Source: Triops longicaudatus (taxonomy: Eukaryota > Arthropoda > Branchiopoda > Notostraca > Triopsidae). From it: 64,000 nucleotides of DNA. The notes under the pieces are model-generated. The model was not told the origin of the DNA, did not search any database, and worked only from the letters and a program-made list of their open reading frames with translations. Position numbers and translations under genes: made by a program. The stretch is taken from positions 62,001 through 126,000 of the forward strand of contig JAGQDJ010000013.1 of NCBI GenBank assembly GCA_022885665.1, given 5' to 3'. This document shows, in pieces, positions 63,401 through 64,000 of the stretch; the first letter of the stretch is position 1, and each line of letters begins with the position of its first letter.

Positions 63401-64000
63401 CTATAAGTACATGCCGTTGACAAGGAAATCAGCGTCGCGGTGGGCTCCTCGCCCGCGTCGTAGATGGCGTTTGAGTACCCGCATACGGCAGCCAACCAAC
63501 ACAATTAGCGCTGCTGTAACAGCCAACCCTGTTACAAGAAGGTTAAGGAACTATTTTGCAATTTAGCACATGGCGTTTGATAATTTAGTGATATGATACT
63601 TCAGTTGCATACTAAAACAACACTGTTAAGGATTACGTTACTTAAAATGAAAATTCAACGACTGGAAATGTCTGAAAAATGCTTTGTCTGTCCTATAACC
63701 AATGTGTTTTTTTTATTTATTTTTTACACGGGTAATTTACTTGATTATATATTTAGTATATAGTAAGCATCAACTAAAAAACTCAAGATGAAATTGATCA
63801 AATAAATTACCAAGAGTCAATGCCCAGATTGCTCCAGCGGTCTGTCTCGCTTGTTCTTGTTTTTGGTTTTGATAATCAGCCTCGTTGACATGGAATTTAT
63901 GTACTTGAGCATGAGCTTGGTGGGCTTTCTTCCCAATCGTGACGAGCTGGACTGACGCGGCACTAGAAGTGCCCTGACTAGGCGTTGAGGAAATAGTGGT
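63401..64000 (-). CDS. Single-pass membrane protein, C-terminal exons only
   Basis: Two minus-strand exons: one entering from beyond the window and ending at 63811 (donor G|gtaatt), and the last, 63528-63401 (TAG). Together they encode 105 residues plus stop. A Thr/Ser-rich stretch and a Gln/His-rich juxtamembrane segment (HAQVHKFHVNEADYQNQKQE) precede a transmembrane helix (GAIWALTLGLAVTAALIVLV). A short very basic cytoplasmic tail (KRHLRRGRG) follows, ending DADFLVNGMYL. The topology suggests a type I receptor-like protein with the tail in the cytosol. I recall similar tails in LDL-receptor-class-A membrane proteins but cannot name the family. It converges on BRF1, 229 bases away. Confidence 0.8.

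Overview
This is eukaryotic nuclear DNA. It is AT-rich, with spliced genes whose introns are mostly 44-160 bp and use clean GT..AG borders, plus a few very long introns. The gene set (MRPL39, KIN17, NDUFB11, RNF220, MRPL46, WDPCP/fritz, BRF1, a BTBD3/6-type gene) is typical of a bilaterian animal. A degenerate TTAGG-period array at 41627-41664 is the arthropod-type telomere motif, so an arthropod, perhaps a crustacean, is my best guess. There are no operons, CRISPR arrays or prokaryotic features.

Layout. 1-5.4 kb is gene-dense: the 3' part of MRPL39 (+), KIN17 (-) converging on it, then NDUFB11 (+) head-to-head with KIN17. 5.4-8.1 kb is intergenic and holds a complete non-autonomous hAT element with an exact 8-bp target duplication. 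8.1-42.5 kb is one gene, RNF220 (-), with nine coding exons. Seven lie at 8.1-10.9 kb, and the two 5' ones are at 39.5-40.1 and 42.4-42.5 kb beyond a 28.6-kb intron. I found no nested protein gene in that intron. It contains a perfect 28-bp hairpin, two further MITEs (one TTAA-flanked, one with a 10-bp duplication and long terminal repeats) and several GC-richer islands. 44.9-50.4 kb holds MRPL46 (-) and WDPCP (+), head-to-head with an unrecognised 132-codon ORF between them. 50.7-63.2 kb is BRF1 (+), whose third intron (8.5 kb) encloses a complete eight-exon BTB-BACK-PHR gene (BTBD6/BTBD3/lute family) on the opposite strand. The last 600 bp carry the C-terminal exons of a single-pass membrane protein (-).

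Functional links. Three genes serve the mitochondrion (MRPL39 and MRPL46 in the large mitoribosomal subunit, NDUFB11 in complex I). BRF1 is the RNA polymerase III initiation factor, KIN17 a nuclear DNA/RNA-binding repair/replication protein, RNF220 a RING ubiquitin ligase, the BTBD protein a likely Cullin-3 adaptor and WDPCP a planar-polarity/cilium factor. They form no pathway cluster. The most striking arrangement is the antisense nesting of the BTBD gene in BRF1, because from memory human BTBD6 is also nested antisense inside BRF1.

Exon coordinates were worked out by hand from splice signals, reading-phase agreement at every junction and remembered family sequences. No database search was possible.
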